A stretch of DNA of 64,000 nucleotides from positions 565,501 to 629,500 of the forward strand of contig CANUEZ040000210.1 in the NCBI GenBank assembly GCA_948099385.1, written 5' to 3'. Shown here one piece after another: positions 23,801 to 37,000 of the stretch. A model generated the notes under the pieces. That model saw only the letters and a program-made list of their open reading frames with translations. It did no database searches and had not been told where the DNA came from. The translations under genes were made by a program, and so were the position numbers. Each line of letters starts with the position of its first letter. Positions within the stretch are counted from its first letter, which is position 1. This DNA is from Fasciola hepatica. Taxonomy: Eukaryota > Platyhelminthes > Trematoda > Plagiorchiida > Fasciolidae.

Positions 23801-24910
23801 TTGTCCCGAGGATTTGATAAGATGAAGCATGGAGGGGTTAGTGTAAGGGAGGAGGGATGAGGAGATGCTAGTAGAGAGATTAGTCAGAGTGCTGTGAATA
23901 GTCTTGGATGGGGCCGGCAGGGAAAAAGCTGCCACGATTGGGTAGCAAAATTGGCCCAGGAGAAGTGGATGAGTCTCGTGGGAGTCAGGGTTTGTGAGGC
24001 ACGGGGAAGGTTCACAGGGAGTGACCGGGTAAGGGCCGAGGTATAGAGAGGTTAGTGTGGCAGATGGAAATGTAATAGGGCTGTGATGAGGGAAGGCAGT
24101 TGGTTCGAAGTAGGGTGGGAATGAAAAAGCAGTTAGCAGAGATCAGAAAGTAGGATTCAGAGCCACACAAGACGCGGGTAAACGTTCGCTCCACTGAGCC
24201 ACTCCCCAGTTGCTTACATGTGCTTCACGTTGATAGGCCTTGTTTTTTGGGCAACGAAGTGTTAAGTTCTGAGGGTTAACCTGTACTGGCGGGCTAATCT
24301 GCAACGATGGACTGGGCGCTAACCAGGTGCATTCCGGTGGCGAATTGGAGGGTACGGCTGGTGGGCTCGGGGCCTGGATGCTTTTCCAAGAGCGCCAGGG
24401 GCTTCAGAAAGCATGGGTCTAAACGGAAGTGGAGTAGTGATACAGTGAGTTGTAGGTGTAGTTGTATAACCAGACATGGAGCTGGTGGAAGGACTGTGGT
24501 CATCTAGATCTGTGGGGAACATGAGCTCGCGGCTGGATGAGTCGGAAGAGCCTTCAGCAGCCTTGTGGATGCTGGGGTGCCTGTTCCAGTCTAGGGCTAT
24601 GCTTGGGTTATTCTGAGGACTGGGGCTTTCGTCAGGTGACCCACTTGGCGGAAAAATAGACGTACTGTCTAAATCTACGGTTGCAAAGCTATTTGTAATA
24701 TATGGCATCATCGGGTGAAGGCCAGCGATAGGCGCAACAGACGTTTGAGGTGGTTTTCTGGTTGCATTTACACCGCGGTTATTGTCCTGGACGTTGCTTG
24801 TGCTCACCTCTCTTTGCCGTGGGGTTCTGTCAGGAAGTATCTTGGCACACTTGAAGCCAGTTTTGGCTATCACTAAGGACTGCCGGCTGGTAAAGACCTT
24901 GGCGGCAATT
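20889..24910 (-). pseudogene. LINE-G: CR1-like LINE, ORF1 end and ORF2, decayed
   Basis: In order on the minus strand: the end of ORF1 (24910-24319; FKCAKILPDRTPRQRE, then a Pro/Ser/Thr-rich stretch as in LINE-1 ORF1); an endonuclease near 23440-23150 (DSLWL, GGRIYRPPDSN, MAGDFNEPSI); the early RT region at 22465-22253 (LLPLGGTDVAALLLKVYNLS); the RT palm at 21931-21347 (CLIYVND, then FVFADDIRSVYGF with FADD at about 21743-21754); and a C-terminal block at 21101-20889 (LWNKLPINI). The FADD box survives but stops and frameshifts break the rest. It is truncated within ORF1 at about 24910, where LINE-F resumes, so it is a 5'-truncated insertion into LINE-F. The same domain order as LINE-1 makes it a relative. 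Confidence 0.8.
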
Positions 24911-26885
24911 TAACCACTTCGGTTGCCACCGTATGCACACCTACCCATTTTGTCCCTTCTGCTATCGTTTCACGTAGTGAAAGCTCTCCCAGCGTGATGT
25001 CACTATGGCCCTATCCACTTTACTTTTCCCATGGCCGCCAAAACTTTCTTTCCAACTCATGTCTCCTTTGCCGGCTCCAAATCTACATTATGTTCCCATC
25101 GCCCTATACCTACTTAGCTCACTGGTCGCATTCTTACACCTCACTGTCTACCATCTTGTCATATCCTTTCTTGCACTTCCTTCTCATGCCTCACACCATT
25201 GCGCACCAACCCCACCCGTACCCATGACCCATATCCATGTCGGAACATGCCGTTCCACCACTGAGTCTTTTACAACCACATCGGCTACCCATTCCCTACC
25301 TTATGAGTGGGTTTTTCGATGGACCTTCCCATTAGACAATGCCTCGATTGGTATCTTCCAGTTCAGCTTACCAGTGCAGTTGCCTACATGTATGTAGCTC
25401 TCAAGTTCCATAGCCTCAACTCCACTGCGCATGTTTCTCGTGCCTATTGTTCATCCAGAGGTTCAGTTTTCCTGGTGCTTCTTCGTTTCTCGGTCTCATT
25501 CATGTCCCACCTGTAGTGAGAAGATGGGGTTGATCGTCCCTTACTTGTTCCTCCTGGGTCAGTTTCTTCACCTCCTGTTTTGCGCATTGCTTGCCGTAAG
25601 TAGCTTCTTGTGACTTTAAGATTTTTCCGTTTTCCCACGTTCCACCTAATGTGACGACAACGTTACTCCGTAAATTTTACTTGCAGTTTTAAACCATTTG
25701 ATCTGCTTTTACTTGATCCCCCTGATCATTCGTTGACTCCTTTCCCCCTTTCATTGTTCAGCTTCACAGCTGCAGCATATCCGCTCCACAGTCAGTATCA
25801 CGTCCGGGACACCGTTTTCCGCCAGTATTCCGCACTTCTCCGACCACTTTTCAACTACATTTTATCGGTGCTCCCTGGACATTTCCACCGTCATCGTCTT
25901 CCTGGTGTTTTGTGTAAGTCCATTTAGCGAATCTACCGCCACCACATGGTGCACCAAAGTAGATCAAGTTAGAAGATCCACCCCTAACTGTTTCCTTCGA
26001 TCCAATTTTTCATCTTTCTTAGCCTTCGAACTGCTCTTCACTGTCGTCCTAACTTCTGTGCTCAAAAGGTTGTTTTCATCCCTCTCCTGATCCATCAATT
26101 TTACCAATCATGAAGAAAATTTATAGCGACTTTTCCAAGTTATTCTTTACCATCTGATCTAGCCCCACCAGCGTCCTTCAGTCGCTACTATTCCCGTGTT
26201 CTGGCACTCCATCGCTCTTCGCTCCTGCTTCCCATGCATGTGTATTTGCTCCGAGTTCTCCGTTTCCTAGCCGGCAAGCTTCCCTCCATTGCCTCTCCTG
26301 ATATAGCACTTTTCCGTTTATGTCTGTGCCTTACAGCCACCTTCATTAAACCTTCCAAAATATGCCTTCGGTCTGACCTACTCTCACCTACTTGCATTGC
26401 CCGCCCCCTGTTTTTCATCTAGTTTTAAACCAGTCACTGACCGCTCACTGCAGTGTAACGAAGCTTCATTGCTACCTATTCCTTTTCCGTGCAAATCTAT
26501 CTGTTCTTTATCGTTGCTCCTCAAGAAAGTTGTTGAAACCGATTTTCAGTCTTTCTCATGTAAGAATCCCGGCTTTCGACTCCCTTCCCTTTGGTCCACC
26601 AGATCCACAATTTGGCCTTGTCTCTCAAGCTCACCGGGCATTCTCTTGGATATGTTCGTGGTTTTGTTTGAACTCATCCTTTTTTATCTTTCTGGTGCAC
26701 ACTTTTGTCGTACATTTATCTCCCTTCTGTTTCTCTTAAACCTAACCATCTTATATTTGCCACAAATGTTTCTATATTTTCACGAAATATGCATCCATAT
26801 TATCGTCAGTAAGACTTAATCATACGTCTGCCTTGCCTCGGGCTTCTGTGAAGTAAACCGGCATTGTTATTATTACTACAGTCCC
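24911..26885 (+). repeat. LINE-F, second part: rest of the CR1-like 3' UTR
   Basis: The plus strand resumes similarity to LINE-1 at about 38020 (CCGTATGCACACCT...TTTTGTCC) and follows it through 39515. It then follows the part beyond the MULE, at 43471-43759 (GGTCCACCAGATCC, CACCGGGC, CTCATCC, CCCTTCTG). It ends with TGCCTCGGGCTTCTGTGAAG, AAACC and a short TTATTATTA tail near 26866-26877. Open frames in this stretch (for example 25005-25397 and 26397-26819) are chance frames in pyrimidine-rich UTR. This copy has no MULE, so it shows the LINE structure without that insertion. Confidence 0.75.
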
Positions 26886-27049
26886 GAGTGAAGCTGGGGA
26901 CTCCACCTAGTACCATGTTCCCGTGACTCTCTAAGAATATCTCCAAAAACATTCACTCTGATCATACCACAGCTTCTCCGGCGAGCAAAGTGCCTCGTGC
27001 TCCAGCGATGGAGGTGTCGGGAAAACAGGCCAGAATATTCTGTTTTAGT

Positions 27050-29640
27050 AAGCAGGTTTACGTAGCTTGGTGGAATGTATAGACACTTCAAAACGAGGAC
27101 AGCCATAGTCTCAAAATGGGGACACTAAACAGCCACAACATCAACATAGCCTGCCTCTCAGAAATCCTCATACCCAACCCTTTGCTTTCGATGCATAAAG
27201 CTTCGGGAGAAGAAGCAACCCACTGGATTTATTAAAGCTGTTCTACCGAATACTCTGAAGGACAAGAGGTTACACTTTTCTCTGACAGTTATGCCAACAG
27301 CGCAGTGACCGCTTGAAAGCCGACTTCAGCAACACTTGCTTTGGCTCGTTTCAAAGGATCTCTGAAGACTTTGAAGGTGGTTGCGGTCTACACTGTGACC
27401 AACCCGGCAGACATTGAGACAAAAAGTGAATTCCTCGGCGGTGTGCAAGAGTCAATAAATCGGGTCACAGGAATGACTTTATGTTCATCGGTGGAGACTG
27501 GAAAGCTCTCACAGGTCCGTCGGATTCGTCATTGGGGCCCGTCAAGGGGGAATTCGGTCCTGGTCGACACCGCGAGAAATGGAACGGTCTTGTCAGTTTG
27601 GCTGAGTTTACCGGGACGGCCATTAACGGCACACTTTTCCAACACCCTGAAAAGCAAACACAGAGGTGGTACTTCAAAGACGGCCACACTTCGCATCATT
27701 TTGACCACATCCTAGCTGGGACCTGTTGTGCTTTGTATGTCAAAGATTGTCGAGTGTACATCGGGGCAGTGGCTGAGACGCAAACGATACAGATCACGCT
27801 TCCGTTGATTCGAGCTTTAGAATCCATCTTTTTGTTCGCCCTAAGAACTCTCCACTGACCCACGTGAAAATTTGCAGGCCCGGAAATGCCAGAGGTGCCA
27901 AATGCAGTTAAGCTCAATCACCACCAGTATGCAAAGTACCACCGGGTTCAACTTCTGCAGAAGCACAGTGGACGATACTCAAATCGACGGCTTGAAAAGC
28001 TGCCTCAAAAGTAGTGTGAGAAAACGAAAGGCCTCTAGAAGACTGGATCTCTGAGGGCACACTTCAACTGCCGGCTAAAGCAAATAAAGTCCATATATCT
28101 GGAAGCGATGAGCGCCGCCGGTTGCAAGGCAAGGCCTCGCTCTCCACTAGGGCTTGCCGTAGGTGGTACTGGACCGAAGTAGCCGAAAAAATGAAGGTTG
28201 CAGTAGGGGTCGGTAAATTCAGCAACATGCTCCGCTTCGTGCTCAGAGCTTCAGGTAGGGGCTGCAAGCAGGACTCACTCTCACGCGACACAGCCGGTCT
28301 GTCCATGCCTGAGCAAGAAAAAATGAAGCGATAGGTAGAGCACTTCGATCGATCGTTTGACTGAACGTCAGTTCAAACGGTAGCCAAAAAACCTCCAGTT
28401 CTTACACAGTCGTACGATACCAACTGCGATTCACCGAGCCAAAATGAAATCGCCAAGGTCAACAACTACCTGGAGGACAAAAGCCGATAGAGACGGCCTT
28501 TAGCCTGGAGTCTACAAGTGCCGCCTGCCGCTGGTAATCGGCGGATAACACGTCCTTTTGGGCTCCACCCCACCGGAAGAGGCTTTTTGGACTAACTGAA
28601 GCAGGTCCGTTTTGCCTCCCACACGGAAGAAAGGGGATGAATTACTGTGCAGGAATCACGGTGAGATCAGCTTTGTCAACGCAACTGCGAAGGTTTTCTG
28701 TCTGCTGCTACTCATCCTCTTCTCATTTGCAAAAGGCCACTGCATCCGACAGAACCAGGTTGATTTCCGCCGCGAAGTACGCTGAGCGGACCTAATTCTA
28801 ACACTACTCCGCTAGAGCCCGCATGTATGGCTAAGGGCCTTTTCAGTTTACGATAACTACCGCCTTGCGACGGGGCGGCTGCCTTTCACCAGGGCTACCT
28901 AACTAAGCCGTCAACCGGACAGTGAGACAGGCAACCACTGGCGCTTTTGATGCCCATTTAGGTCAGGAGGTATATATCTCGGACCCACAGTTCGCGGATG
29001 ACACTGTTGAGCTAGCGGACCCTCCGGCCACTTTTTATCCAGTCCTTGGCTTTGTCGTTTTCTTTTCGCAGTCTATCGGGCCAGAAATAAAAGCTGCGGA
29101 AACAAAAGGTAGGCCAAATTGCCCAGGGCTAACAGCTAAACGGCCGCTCACCAGTGTCCTACTAATTGAGTGCGTTCCTTCCTTTAGGTGTCCGGCCTCT
29201 ACACCACTTCCAAAAGGTCAGGCAAAGGGTGAAATAATACTCCGGATAGACAATGCTAGGAAAGCTTTTCTCCAGCTGCGGCGGGAGTTGTGTGCTCGCA
29301 GAAAAATCGGCCTTTGGACTAGGGTTCGAGCCCACGGTGATGCCATACCCCGTACTCAGCGATGGCTGCAGAACCTGGCCACCGAGGGCAGAGGATAATA
29401 GATAGTCAGAGGTAATCGATCACTGGTGCCGGTGACGTATTTTGAAAAACACTGGCGCGACAGGGTGACCAGAGATGAGGTTAGGAGACGATGTTGCGAA
29501 ACCGATGAAGTCTCAGACTTCCTATAATATTGTCGGCTGCTGTGGCTAGGTCACATCGCACGACAACCCGAGACGGAACTGACTAAACGAAGAATGCGCC
29601 CCGAACCCTGCTCTGGGTGGCACCTTTGATTTGGAGGCCA
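27050..29640 (+). pseudogene. RTE-type LINE (endonuclease-RT), heavily decayed
   Basis: Plus-strand frames carry RTE ORF blocks in order. The start is near 27056 (VAWWNV, a weak match to LAxWNVRTL) and SHNINIACLSE. VVAVYTVTNPADIETKSEFL is near 27370-27450. FIGGDWKA and GFGPGxH-like sequence lie at 27481-27570, matching the 'FxxxGDFNAxxG' block. SHHFDHILAGT lies near 27690-27720 and KDCRVYIGA near 27745. An RT N-terminal region is near 28340-28490. FADDTVELAD has FADD at 28991-29002. The RTE C-terminal block RDRVTRDEVRRRC and LLWLGHIARQPE are near 29455-29570. There are many stops. The family encodes a single endonuclease-RT protein; this copy cannot. Confidence 0.75.
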
Positions 29641-30480
29641 GCTCTAAACCCGTGTCAACACTGTCGAGAAGAATGTAGAGTGCCAAGGCTTACAGTTAGA
29701 CTATGGCTTCGGCCAGTGAAAGAAAAAGTAGACCTTAACTTGCGGCGAGCTAGCTCTCAACAGTCGTATATGGTCGGTGTGCTAGAAGATATCCGTGCAG
29801 CCAATTTATCGCTGCATTCACTAGGTTTTGGGGCTAGGAAATTTTCTCGCCCATGCCCTACTGAAACCCCTCAAGACTAGCCTTTCCTATTTGCTATCTT
29901 AGAAGGGTCTCTGTTATACTCCATTTCGAGTGTATGACGATAACTTCACAAGTGTTGGTGGTTTTCTGAGAAGTCCAAATGCACGTCCAATGATCCCCGC
30001 TTGTTTTAACACGTTCTGCGCTTACCCAAATCAGCTAAAGTTTTGCTAGATGGGGTTCAAAATCTCCAAAAGTAAGCCTTTTGCTTTCACGATGAAGCCT
30101 AATGTCACGGGCGCCGCAGCATACTCCCCTCTACTTCTTTGGAGTAGACGTCAGCCCTGTAAGGAAATGTTTGGGATTCCGTGGATTCCGGGCCTAGCCC
30201 CCTCTTGTTTCTGATTTTTACCGTATAATGAGGTAGAGTCCCTGTACTAAAACGGAGAAAAGTAAAGAAAATTCCGGTACTGTATGCCTTCAGCTAATGC
30301 TGAGGTACCGGTGAGATTCAGAGACTTAAGCATTTTCTGTCGGCATTAACAAAGCAGCAGAAGAGAAAGACCCGGCTCACCCGCATGTTATCGTCGGTGA
30401 CTATCGAGAAACTCTTCGAGCTCTAATTCGCTCTACTCCCAACTTGCCCCCCCTTAGTGTACATACCTGCCAACGATCCA
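29641..30480. other. Unassigned interval
   Basis: An open plus frame up to 29880 continues from the RTE remnant without a domain. No other coding or structural signal is recognised. Confidence 0.3.
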
Positions 30481-30929
30481 AGGGTTCCGCTCAGTCAGTC
30501 TTTATTTGGTCCAGTATAAATATCCCTCAATAATTTTCGCTGTGGCCAGCAGCATTTCGTCCTTTCTTGTATTTGGCTACTAACAGCGCTATCGCCACGC
30601 AGGACCGAGTAGCGATGTAGAGCAGGTCCAGGACTCAGTAATTGGTAAACCACCGTAATACCGGCAAAATGCGTTTCACTGAAGGTGGGTACAAGTCTTC
30701 TCTTACGGGATGTCTTCCGTTCGTAGTAAGTCAAATGAACGATGGATCAGGCCGAATATTCTACACAAAGGGAAGCTTACTGCGTGCTTGAATATTCAGA
30801 CTGTAGATGACAAAAAGCTCAAGTCTTATGCATCAGTCATGAGGGTTGGCACGACACTCCCGAAGCAGAAGTACGATGTATCACTGGGTTTTCCAGTCCT
30901 CTCGCATTAATATTTGTCTTATTTTTGTA

Positions 30930-31505
30930 GGTAGCCTTTAGGTGGTCGGTGAACTGATCGACGATTGGAGTTCCTCCTGAAGCATCCCACTATGTGCTGC
31001 CGGCCGAATGGTGCCACAGATCTTCAGGGAGTCGGTGTGGATAATGCACTGAGTCCGGGGGCTTTGTGGTAGATCATTCGCACATGCCAGAAGCAACAGA
31101 GACCTCAACACGGATCCATGCAGAAAAGCATTTCTGACTGGATATCACTCGGACTTGGGCTGCTCGACCCTCGCGGAACAGGTCCACTGGAACAAGAAGT
31201 CTCCAATCCAGCGAAGCAAAGACCCAAAGATGCAGGCAGCCGGCAGTTTCAGCAATGGCTTACCTTGAGCAACATTATCGAACGCTTTGCTAAAGCCGGA
31301 AAAGAACACTTTCGTGACAAATCGCTTGGTCTTGGAAACCTTTGGAGTTCACGATCGGTTAACTAGTTTGCCAAACATGACCTGCTTCTCCGAAAACAAT
31401 GCTACCGTGCGCTTAGCAGTTGATAGTACTCCAGGCTTCCGCAAATGCTAGATGGTTGCAAGTCAAGGTCAAGCCCGCGTGAAATCCAGGTTGTCTCGTT
31501 TTCTT
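30930..31505 (-). pseudogene. LINE-C, second part: RT palm remnant
   Basis: Minus-strand frames read FSGFSKAFDNVAQG near 31305-31265 (first catalytic Asp block, DFSKAFD, with D changed to G), LLRWIGDFLFQW, then SVLRSLLLLACANDLP (from SVLGPLLFLLYVNDLP), HTDSLKICGTIRP (from the xADDLKI box, with A-D-D altered) and LQEELQ near 30970-31010. The order and spacing are those of a LINE RT. The preceding RT block of the same element is found 12 kb away at 43810-43860, on the other side of LINE-1. The C-terminal part (30480-30930) should follow but is not clearly recognisable. Confidence 0.65.
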
Positions 31506-31509
31506 TTTT

Positions 31510-32241
31510 TGCAAATACCACTGTTTAGACTTGTAATTGTGTCCACCCTAGTATACACCACCTAATTACCTGAAACCGTGACCTAGTTGTGTAAACAACT
31601 GCGGCACACCACCGTGCAGACGCTAGTACTTATCGCGAGTTAGAGTTATAGACTACATTGATTATGCACTGCTCTAACTCCACTTAATTACATTCTACAT
31701 GGCTTATCTAGCAAATCTCCCCTGATTCTCGCCACAGTAAGATCTATCTAGCGTTTTTACATCCCATCGCTATAACCCAACTCCTACCTTATTTTCGCTA
31801 CGCATCCTCCGGTGCACCTTTTGAAGTTTCTGTCCCACTGTGCCTCCATTCATTTTTTTGTTTGCCATAAGAGCGCACTTTCGTTCCACCCGGTCCACTG
31901 ACCCCATACTTACAATATACTCTCCCGCAAAACCTGCTGTTGTGACCCAAGCAACAGCTAAGTACCTACCGTATCCTGTGGGGTTCAACCTGTGCACACC
32001 ACACAGCAAAATTCCTTCTATCTCACTATTCCTCATCGTCCCAAGTCTCTTAAGCCTAACAGTATATATAGCGGGTCATATAGCTCACTGCCCGTACCTC
32101 ATTGCCACATTGGTCTCATCTAGACCTTTGCACACATAGCATCCAGGAACACTCCTGGTCTGCTCAGACCTTTGGCCTGTCTCTGTCTAGTTGACTGACT
32201 TCCTGCTACCTTTTTACCTCCGCCATATATTTCTACTTATC
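31510..32241 (+). promoter_or_regulatory. LINE-1 5' UTR (probable internal promoter region)
   Basis: A pyrimidine-rich stretch without coding signal precedes the first ORF1 Met. LINE 5' UTRs of this type normally carry the internal promoter; I see no specific box that I would defend. Confidence 0.5.
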
Positions 32242-34022
32242 ATGCTATCCCGGCCCCCAACCAGTACTCGGAAAATCCGAATCGCTAAAGCTGGCAAATC
32301 CAAACGCACCCAACCCCTCCCAAAAACCAGGCCGTGCTCTGTCACCCTCGTTAACGTCGACGGTGAAGCTTCTAATAGTCCTAATGGCCTAAAGCAGAGT
32401 TTCGTCGAACTTAGTAACAAGGTCGAGCTGATTGGTGAAATCCTTTCAAAGGTTTCACCCCTGGCTACTCTCCTTGACCCTGTAGCCGCTACATCGCCTA
32501 AGAACTTGGTTTCGGTGGGACACCTCCTCGACTCCGTGTCTACTGAAATATACCACCGCATTGCCAACTCCAAGAACGCAGTGGTTTTTAATGTTCCAGA
32601 CCGCTTACCACTTTCCTTGGCGAAACACAACATACTAAGTTCGTGCAACATGGCTCACTATAGATGCCATTGCAGGAGGCTACGTAAAAGTCCCAGCGAC
32701 ATAGTTGCCCCCTGCTATTCCAATTCACGGACGATCTAACAGCTACAGAGTTCATTAGCAACAAGTCGACGATTGCTGCCCTTTCGCCATATAAGGATAT
32801 CAAGATATTCTCTGATAAAACCCCCCTCCAACGGGAAATACTTCGTTCGTTGAGAAATAACTCCGCCTTGCCCATGCAGACTGACCCCACTGTAACCGAC
32901 ATGGTTGCCCAATGCCCCTCTGTCAAGAAGTCAAAGGCGAGCCCAGCGCCTCGCCCTGCCTGCCTGCAAACTGTCGACTTAGATATGTCTAACTCCCCAC
33001 CCCCGGTTCCGCTTCCACTCAAACGCCCTTTTTTACCATCTCCCCCAGTAGCCTCTACTAGCAGTAGCTCTCGCTCCCCGACCACCGGCCCCAAGCGGCA
33101 CTCCACCTCAGTATTAAAGCCGCGCTCCCCCGTCATAGTCTCTGAGCCAAAACAAGACCCTGGTACAACCAACAGCCCCCGCCGTACTACTTCCAATCCG
33201 TCCTCCGAGCCGTTGACAAGTGTTGTCACCCGCCGCTCTCGCTCTTACGACTCTACAAACTACCCACCATCTGCTAGCTCAGCCGCGACACTTCGTTTCT
33301 ATCCTCATAAGTGCCGCTCTAATCCCCCCATAAGCATACCTGGTACTCCCACCAGGTCCGCACTTGCCCAACTAATCACCTCACCTATTACCCCCCACTC
33401 TCAATCGGCTTCTGCCTATAGCGTACTCTCGGTTCCTCCAGGTGATAACCAACTGGGCCACCATCCGGGTCCGTCTAACGCCATCGTCCCTTTGAGTAGG
33501 AGTGACCTCCAGGGCCTTGCCAGTGCCACTCACCCTTCCACTGCCTCTCACCCCCTTCCACTGTCTTTCCCCCTCTCTGATCGCATGGGTTACACCAACC
33601 CTCCATCTCCGTTGCTACCGTATATCCCTCCCTGCGCCCCAGACACCAACCCTCCATACTATAGCCCCAGCATGCTTCCGCTGTTCCCCCCTGCTCACCT
33701 CCACCAACCCCCATCTAACCCTGAAGTACCACGTACATACCCTAGCAGATACTCTAGGTTCGTACCTGTATCCCGCCTCCTCGCCCCACCCCCCCACTTA
33801 CCGGCTCCCCTGCCCCTCATGAGCCTCCAAACCTTTCCAAATTTCGCCACTCCCTTCCCGCCCCCCACCTCACACTACGTCCCAGTTACTCTCCCACATG
33901 CCTTCACCCCCATACCGACCTACCGGCCTTATACTGACTCTGCCCAACAGGCAGGTTACCTGCAGCCAAGATCGCGTTTTTTTCCTGACCGGTGCCCTCC
34001 GCACCCGTGGCCATATGGCTAG
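32242..34022 (+). pseudogene. LINE-1 ORF1 protein, one frameshift
   Basis: ORF1 begins MLSRPPTSTRKIRIAKAGK, a basic N-terminus. Residues about 50-80 are leucine/valine-spaced (VELSNKVELIGEILSKVSPL) and may form a short coiled coil. NAVVFNVPDRLPLSLAKHN and CRRLRK follow, which I read as a decayed RNA-binding (RRM-like) fold typical of ORF1 proteins. The frame ends at a stop at 32739. The next frame over continues the same protein from about 32712 (FQFTDDLTATEFISNKSTIA, then KTPLQREILRSL). One missing base in the C-run at 32708-32712 explains the break. The second half is Pro/Ser-rich and ends at 34022. Role: nucleic-acid chaperone and RNA binding in the LINE ribonucleoprotein. Confidence 0.75.
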
Positions 34023-37000
34023 TCGCCCTATGGACCATATCCATAAACTTTCACAGGCTCATATCACTGTTCGCTCCCCACTCGAGGCCATGCCACTCAG
34101 CACCTTACACCACGCACTCCCCCCTGTCCACCCCGCTTCGACAGATATCCTTAACCTCTCACTTTGTCATATGGTGCCACCTCCCTCTGCACCGTGTGAC
34201 ACCCCTCCGGCCCACATCAGCGGTGTGCTGCACACCCACCGTATTGATCACCCACAGCGATCGGCTGCGCCTAATGCTAACGCTTCTCCTACTTTCCGTC
34301 CCCCACCCAACACTGCCTGCCCTCCCCCTTCTACTGACGCTCTATCCCCACTGAGACCCAACTCCTATCGCCACAGCGATCCCAATAGTCTTGCACCTGG
34401 CATCCATGCTTTGCGCACACCGACACTGAACTCATTCCTACTAGTTCTTATTAACGCTCGCTCAATAATTAGAAAAATATCGCACCTGCGATCTCTGGCA
34501 TTTACATCAAACGCTGACATTATACTAATAACTGAATCCTGGCTGTCAGATGATGCTTCGCTTGACCTTGTTCGCATACCTGGGTATCAATGCTTCTCGA
34601 ACACCCGTCAGTCCAGGCGGGGAGGGGGCTGTTTAGCCTTTGTCAAATGCACTATCCACGCTAGTGTTATCGACCACCCCCCTCTTCTCCTTATTGAGGA
34701 TTCGTTATGGCTATCCATTCACGCCTCCGGCCAGAACCTCCTCCTTGGCTGCGTCTACGTCCCCCCGGGTCTGGAGCCTGCAAAAATTGACTCTGCCGTG
34801 GATGTCTTCAATGCTGCGCTTGACTACCCTGCCAGTGCAAAAATTATTGCGGGTGACTTTAACTTTCCTTCAATTTGCTGGTCCTCCCATACTAGCCCTC
34901 CCGCCCTCTCCACCTTTCTTTCCTGTGTCCGTCTTGGTGGATGGACCCAACATGTCTCCTGCCCTACTAGGAGGAACAACATCTTGGACCTAGTATTCTC
35001 CATTGATGTTCCTGATATGATCACCCAGATTACTGATCACTTCCCGGGTAGTGACCACCGTATTGTCAGGTGCAAGTTCAGCTGTTCTCATCCGATGCAA
35101 TCCTCTCCCCCTGTTCTGACTTCCTACCGTTCCTGTAACTGGCCCCTAGTTCCAATGATAATCCGCTCCCTTAACTGGGACACATTTTTTCTTTCATCCG
35201 ATCCCCTCACTGTCGTGAACTCTCTCTACTCCAACCTCCTACACTGCCTAAATACCGCCAACCCATGTGTCGACCCACGCCCCAATTCCAGCACCTCACG
35301 CCTGTCACTTTTAGAGCGTAAGCTGTCTAAGCTGCAACTTACCTTCGCTAGATCACACGACTTTACACTTCTCCTGCGCATAAACCAGCTACAACTGAGG
35401 CTGCGTTGCATGGTCGATTCGCATCTGAGAAGGCAAGAGGCCATCGCCCTAGCACACCCAAAAAAAACTGGCTACCTGTCCAACCTGCTTAGTAAAAGGT
35501 CCAAGCAATCCAATCATATCTCGCCCAAGTTCCTCATCTGCGGCTCATCTACAGCTAATACTCCTGCATCTATTTCTGAGGCCTTCAATGAGCATTTTTC
35601 TTCCTCCCTTATAAGCTGTCCTGGTATTCCCCCTCCTACAATCCAGCCCTGCTCCCCTGCCTCTCTTTCATCGATTCCCTTCACCCATCTAGAAATTGAA
35701 AAATCAGTTTCGTCTATTAAACCTTCCTCGAAACCGGGACCAGATGATCTCCCACCGGCCCTCCTCCGTTTCGGTGGTCCTGACCTCCCTTTATTGTTAC
35801 TTAATATGTATACCACCTCCATGATTCACAGTTTCGTCCCCCCTCAATGGAAATCCTCTGTTATAGTTCCGCGCTTCAAAAAGGGCGTATTACACGACCC
35901 AGATAACTATCGGCCCATCAACCACACCCCAGTAGTCTGCAAAATTATGGAGAGAATTATTAAAAGACACATTGTCCAGTACCTGTTATCTAACAACCTG
36001 CTGAACCCTGGTCAGCATGGTTCCTTGAACTCCCGTTCCTGCTCTTCCCGCCAGCTTGACTTTCTCAATGTCCTATCGTCTGCTGCCGACGCCGGCAACT
36101 CTGTAATTGTCCTGTACCTCGACATGTCTAAGGCTTTCGACCGTGTTCCCCATATTCATCTGTTGGCCAAAATCCGATCTCTCGGTATTACTGACCCTCT
36201 CCTCTCCTGGCTATCCTCCTATCTCTCTAACAGATCACAAGCCGTGCTCGTCGACGGCCACCTATCTTCCGCCAAACCAATTACTAGCGGCGTCATCCAA
36301 GGCAGTGTCCTAGGCCCATTACTATTCCTTATCTATATCAATGACATTTTCTCTTCTATTCGACACGGCACTCCTTTCCTCTTTGCCGACGATATAAAAA
36401 TAGTGTACTCTTTCCTCCCTAGTGACCTATCCGTGACTCTATGCAACATATCGCAGGACTTACTCGTTCTCCAAACTTGGTGCGTCTCGTGGTTCATGAA
36501 ATTCTCTGCGGAGAAAAGCTTCCTCCTACCGTACAAGTGCACGGTACCACCCGGCCAAATTTGTCTGGACGGTCTGCCTATCCCCATACACCCCATGGTT
36601 ACCGATCTTGGCGTGCGCTACTCTTGTTCCTTTAACTTCTCAGAACAGGCATCATTCCAAATCGCTAAGGCTAAGAGAACCCTAGGCCTGATCAATCGGT
36701 GTTTCCTAATACCGGCCAGTCGCCTCTCCATGTATCTCTCACACGTGAGACCGCTCCTAGAATATTGTCCCATTACCTCCAGCCTCTGGCCACGTTCCTC
36801 CATTGTATCTCTTGAGAACGTTCAGCGTACCTTCACCAAAAGGCTGTTGGGCGTATCCCTAGCTCTAACATACCGCCAGCGCTGTGAGCTCCTACAAATT
36901 GAGCCTCTATGGATTCGTCGCATGAGGCTCAACCTGATTTTCCTCTTTAAGCTAATCCATAACCTGGCCTACACCTCTTATCCCATCTCATTCGTTGCGC

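Noticed and set aside
24994..26819. Several overlapping plus-strand ORFs of 60-140 codons that look like hydrophobic proteins
   Set aside because: They lie in pyrimidine-rich LINE 3' UTR that aligns with 38020-39515 and 43471-43759; pyrimidine-rich DNA gives Phe/Leu/Ser/Pro frames by chance.
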